DNA of 7,181 bases from contig JAGDWR010000079.1 in the NCBI GenBank assembly GCA_023269865.1, positions 1 to 7,181 on the forward strand. Direction: 5' to 3'. Source of the DNA: Candidatus Methanodesulfokora sp. (GTDB lineage Archaea > Korarchaeota > Korarchaeia > Korarchaeales > Korarchaeaceae). Positions 6,271 through 7,181 of the stretch are shown here, piece after piece (the stretch's first letter is position 1; each line of letters starts with the position of its first letter). The notes below the pieces were generated by a model. That model was not told the origin of the DNA. It saw nothing but the letters and a program-made list of their open reading frames with translations, and searched no databases. A program made the translations under genes and the position numbers.

Positions 6271-6670
6271 TCTTTCCCCTCGCTCTGAGGTATTCCTTTA
6301 TATAGCTGTCCACTTTCCTCATCACAGCTTTTATTCCAGGAACTCTTGACTTTGCATCATTAACTCTCCTGCTTATCATCTCCAAATTAGCTCTCAGCCT
6401 CCAAGCTGCTCCGGGAATCTCTGCCACAACAACTGTTGTGTAAACGGATGCGTTTTCCATCATATTGAGCAGATGATTCAGCTGATCCCTGAGCTCATCT
6501 GAGTCCACAAGATTAATTAACCTCCTTATCCTCGCTTTTTCAGCATAAAAGGGATCATACCTCACAGCTATTCTTATAGTTCCCTCTTTTAGGTCAGCCT
6601 TACACACGCCACTTAGACCCATCTCCCTTAGAAGTTTCTCCACATAATCCAAGCGCACAAAGTCCGTCAA
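6260..6670 (-). CDS. Small soluble alpha/beta protein of unknown function
   Basis: This is a 136-residue, charge-rich protein with no signal peptide or membrane helix; I do not recognise the family. It shows a predicted helix (6-17), a strand-like segment TIRIAVRYDP (31-40), a helical stretch ARIRRLINLVDSDELRDQLNHL, a second strand TTVVVAEIPG (78-87), and two C-terminal helices that include PGIKAVMRKVDSYIKEYLR. Only one cysteine (C23) and no cofactor motif are seen. The start is TTG at 6670 with only weak GGAAAG upstream. A GTG four codons later (6658) lies at the transcription start predicted from an A/T box at 6681-6688 and is a real alternative. The 3' end overlaps the permease gene by 11 nt and carries that gene's ribosome site. 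It is the first gene of the three-gene unit, and may be a cytoplasmic partner or regulator of the transporter. Confidence 0.75.
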   Translation of the reverse strand: MTDFVRLDYVEKLLREMGLSGVCKADLKEGTIRIAVRYDPFYAEKARIRRLINLVDSDELRDQLNHLLNMMENASVYTTVVVAEIPGAAWRLRANLEMISRRVNDAKSRVPGIKAVMRKVDSYIKEYLRARGKNVE

Positions 6671-6680
6671 CAGCTTTCCG

Positions 6681-6688
6681 ATATTTAA
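6681..6688 (-). promoter_or_regulatory. Candidate TATA-like box of the three-gene membrane unit
   Basis: The minus strand reads TTAAATAT, and centring 26 nt upstream predicts a start near 6659. That favours a leaderless GTG at 6658. A second A/T-rich stretch around 6707-6720 would predict a start near 6687 and a short leader before the TTG at 6670. I cannot decide between them. Confidence 0.35.
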
Positions 6689-6724
6689 CTTCTCATGGTT
6701 GAAGAAAGTTTTATTATCAAATTT

Positions 6725-6733
6725 ATGTTTTTA
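6725..6733 (+). promoter_or_regulatory. Candidate TATA-like box of the phosphatase gene
   Basis: The plus strand has TGTTTTTAT centred about 27 nt before the ATG at 6757, and no Shine-Dalgarno motif lies in the T-rich sequence just before that ATG. Together these suggest a leaderless mRNA. The 86-bp spacer 6671-6756 holds the divergent promoters of this gene and the membrane unit and nothing else I can identify. Confidence 0.42.
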
Positions 6734-6756
6734 TCCTTCCCTCTCAATTGTTTTTT

Positions 6757-7181
6757 ATGCAATTTCTGACGTGGGTAGTTCCAATGGAGCTCGGCATATC
6801 GAGAATACCGGTGAAAAAAGATGACTTGAAGATGCTCAAGGCAATGGGTGCCAGATGCATCGTTTGTCTGGCCACAGAATGGGAGATAGCCCCTTATTGG
6901 GGAGGGATATATTCCTACGAACACGCTGTGATAGATGAGGGAATGGAGTTCTACTTCCTACCAGTCGAGCCAGGAGGTGCACCTAACACAAGAGATATGG
7001 TAAACCTTCTGGATTGGATAAGCTCTAGGGCAGCTAAGGGAAGACCATCTGTAGTGCACTGTTTTGCTGGTGTGGGGAGAGCTGCAACGGTCGCTGCTGG
7101 TTATCTAATATTTAGCAGGGGGATGACAGCTAATGCTGCCATAGAGTACATGAGGAGGATAAAACCCGGGGCTATAGAGAC
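6757..7181 (+). CDS. Archaeal cysteine-based protein phosphatase (PTP/DSP fold), 3' end cut off
   Basis: 141 codons are visible and the gene runs off the right edge. The layout matches archaeal PTP/dual-specificity phosphatases, which dephosphorylate protein tyrosine or Ser/Thr via a cysteinyl-phosphate intermediate. It begins TWVVPMELGISRIP, has the central LPVEPGGAPN loop (68-77), then the P-loop VVHCFAGVGRAAT with C102 and R108 (HCX5R), and ends RRIKPGAIE, which normally leads to a Q-containing loop just beyond the window. Two departures stand out. The residue after the P-loop Arg is A109 instead of Ser/Thr. The position that usually holds the general-acid Asp in the P-x-x-D-G-G-x-P loop is P72, with E71 beside it. 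Activity may be altered or weak, or E71 may substitute. The frame is open throughout, so it does not look like a decayed gene. Cytoplasmic, with no signal peptide. Confidence 0.87.
   Translation, partial: MQFLTWVVPMELGISRIPVKKDDLKMLKAMGARCIVCLATEWEIAPYWGGIYSYEHAVIDEGMEFYFLPVEPGGAPNTRDMVNLLDWISSRAAKGRPSVVHCFAGVGRAATVAAGYLIFSRGMTANAAIEYMRRIKPGAIE

Noticed and set aside
6685..6924. A 79-codon minus-strand frame overlapping the phosphatase start
   Set aside because: It lies opposite clearly coding phosphatase sequence and across the divergent promoter; its composition is not protein-like.

Overview
The window looks like a chromosomal segment of a thermophilic archaeon. The signs are a tungsten-type aldehyde:ferredoxin oxidoreductase (AOR), an archaeal UPF0282/COG2248 metallo-beta-lactamase-fold protein, an archaeal-type cysteine phosphatase, T/A-rich TATA-like boxes about 26 nt upstream of start codons, GGTGAT/GGAGG ribosome sites, GTG and TTG starts, and heavy AGA/AGG and ATA codon use. 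A TACK-lineage archaeon (Thermoproteota or Korarchaeota-like) is my best guess, but the sequence does not settle it. Coding density is very high, and no stretch of even 100 bases lacks a gene or promoter. I see no tRNA, rRNA, CRISPR array, transposase or attachment site.

Left block (1-3172, minus strand, read right to left): a UPF0282 metal-dependent hydrolase, then the AOR, then a MoaD/ThiS-family small sulfur-carrier-like protein, then the first 11 codons of a HAD-superfamily hydrolase that runs off the left edge. AOR plus MoaD is a logical pair, because MoaD-type proteins donate sulfur to the pterin dithiolene that holds W or Mo in AOR enzymes. The UPF0282 and AOR genes each have a TATA-like box, and each carries a near-identical 13-bp palindrome between that box and the start codon. 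This suggests a common regulator.

Middle (3231-4367, plus strand): an MFS transporter diverging from the UPF0282 gene over a 58-bp spacer. One near-symmetric A/T element in the spacer sits about 26 nt from both start codons.

Right block (6670-4370, minus strand): three overlapping genes, namely a small soluble protein of unknown function, a 12-13-helix MFS-like permease with an extra C-terminal helix, and a five-helix membrane protein. They read as one translationally coupled unit and may form an undescribed transport module. The unit ends 2 bp from the convergent MFS gene.

Right edge (6757 onward, plus strand): a cysteine-based protein phosphatase cut by the window end. It keeps the HCX5R P-loop but has unusual residues at two other conserved catalytic positions. 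I did not find a clearly new defence or mobile system. The most novel items are the three-gene membrane cluster, the shared operator-like palindrome and the atypical phosphatase.
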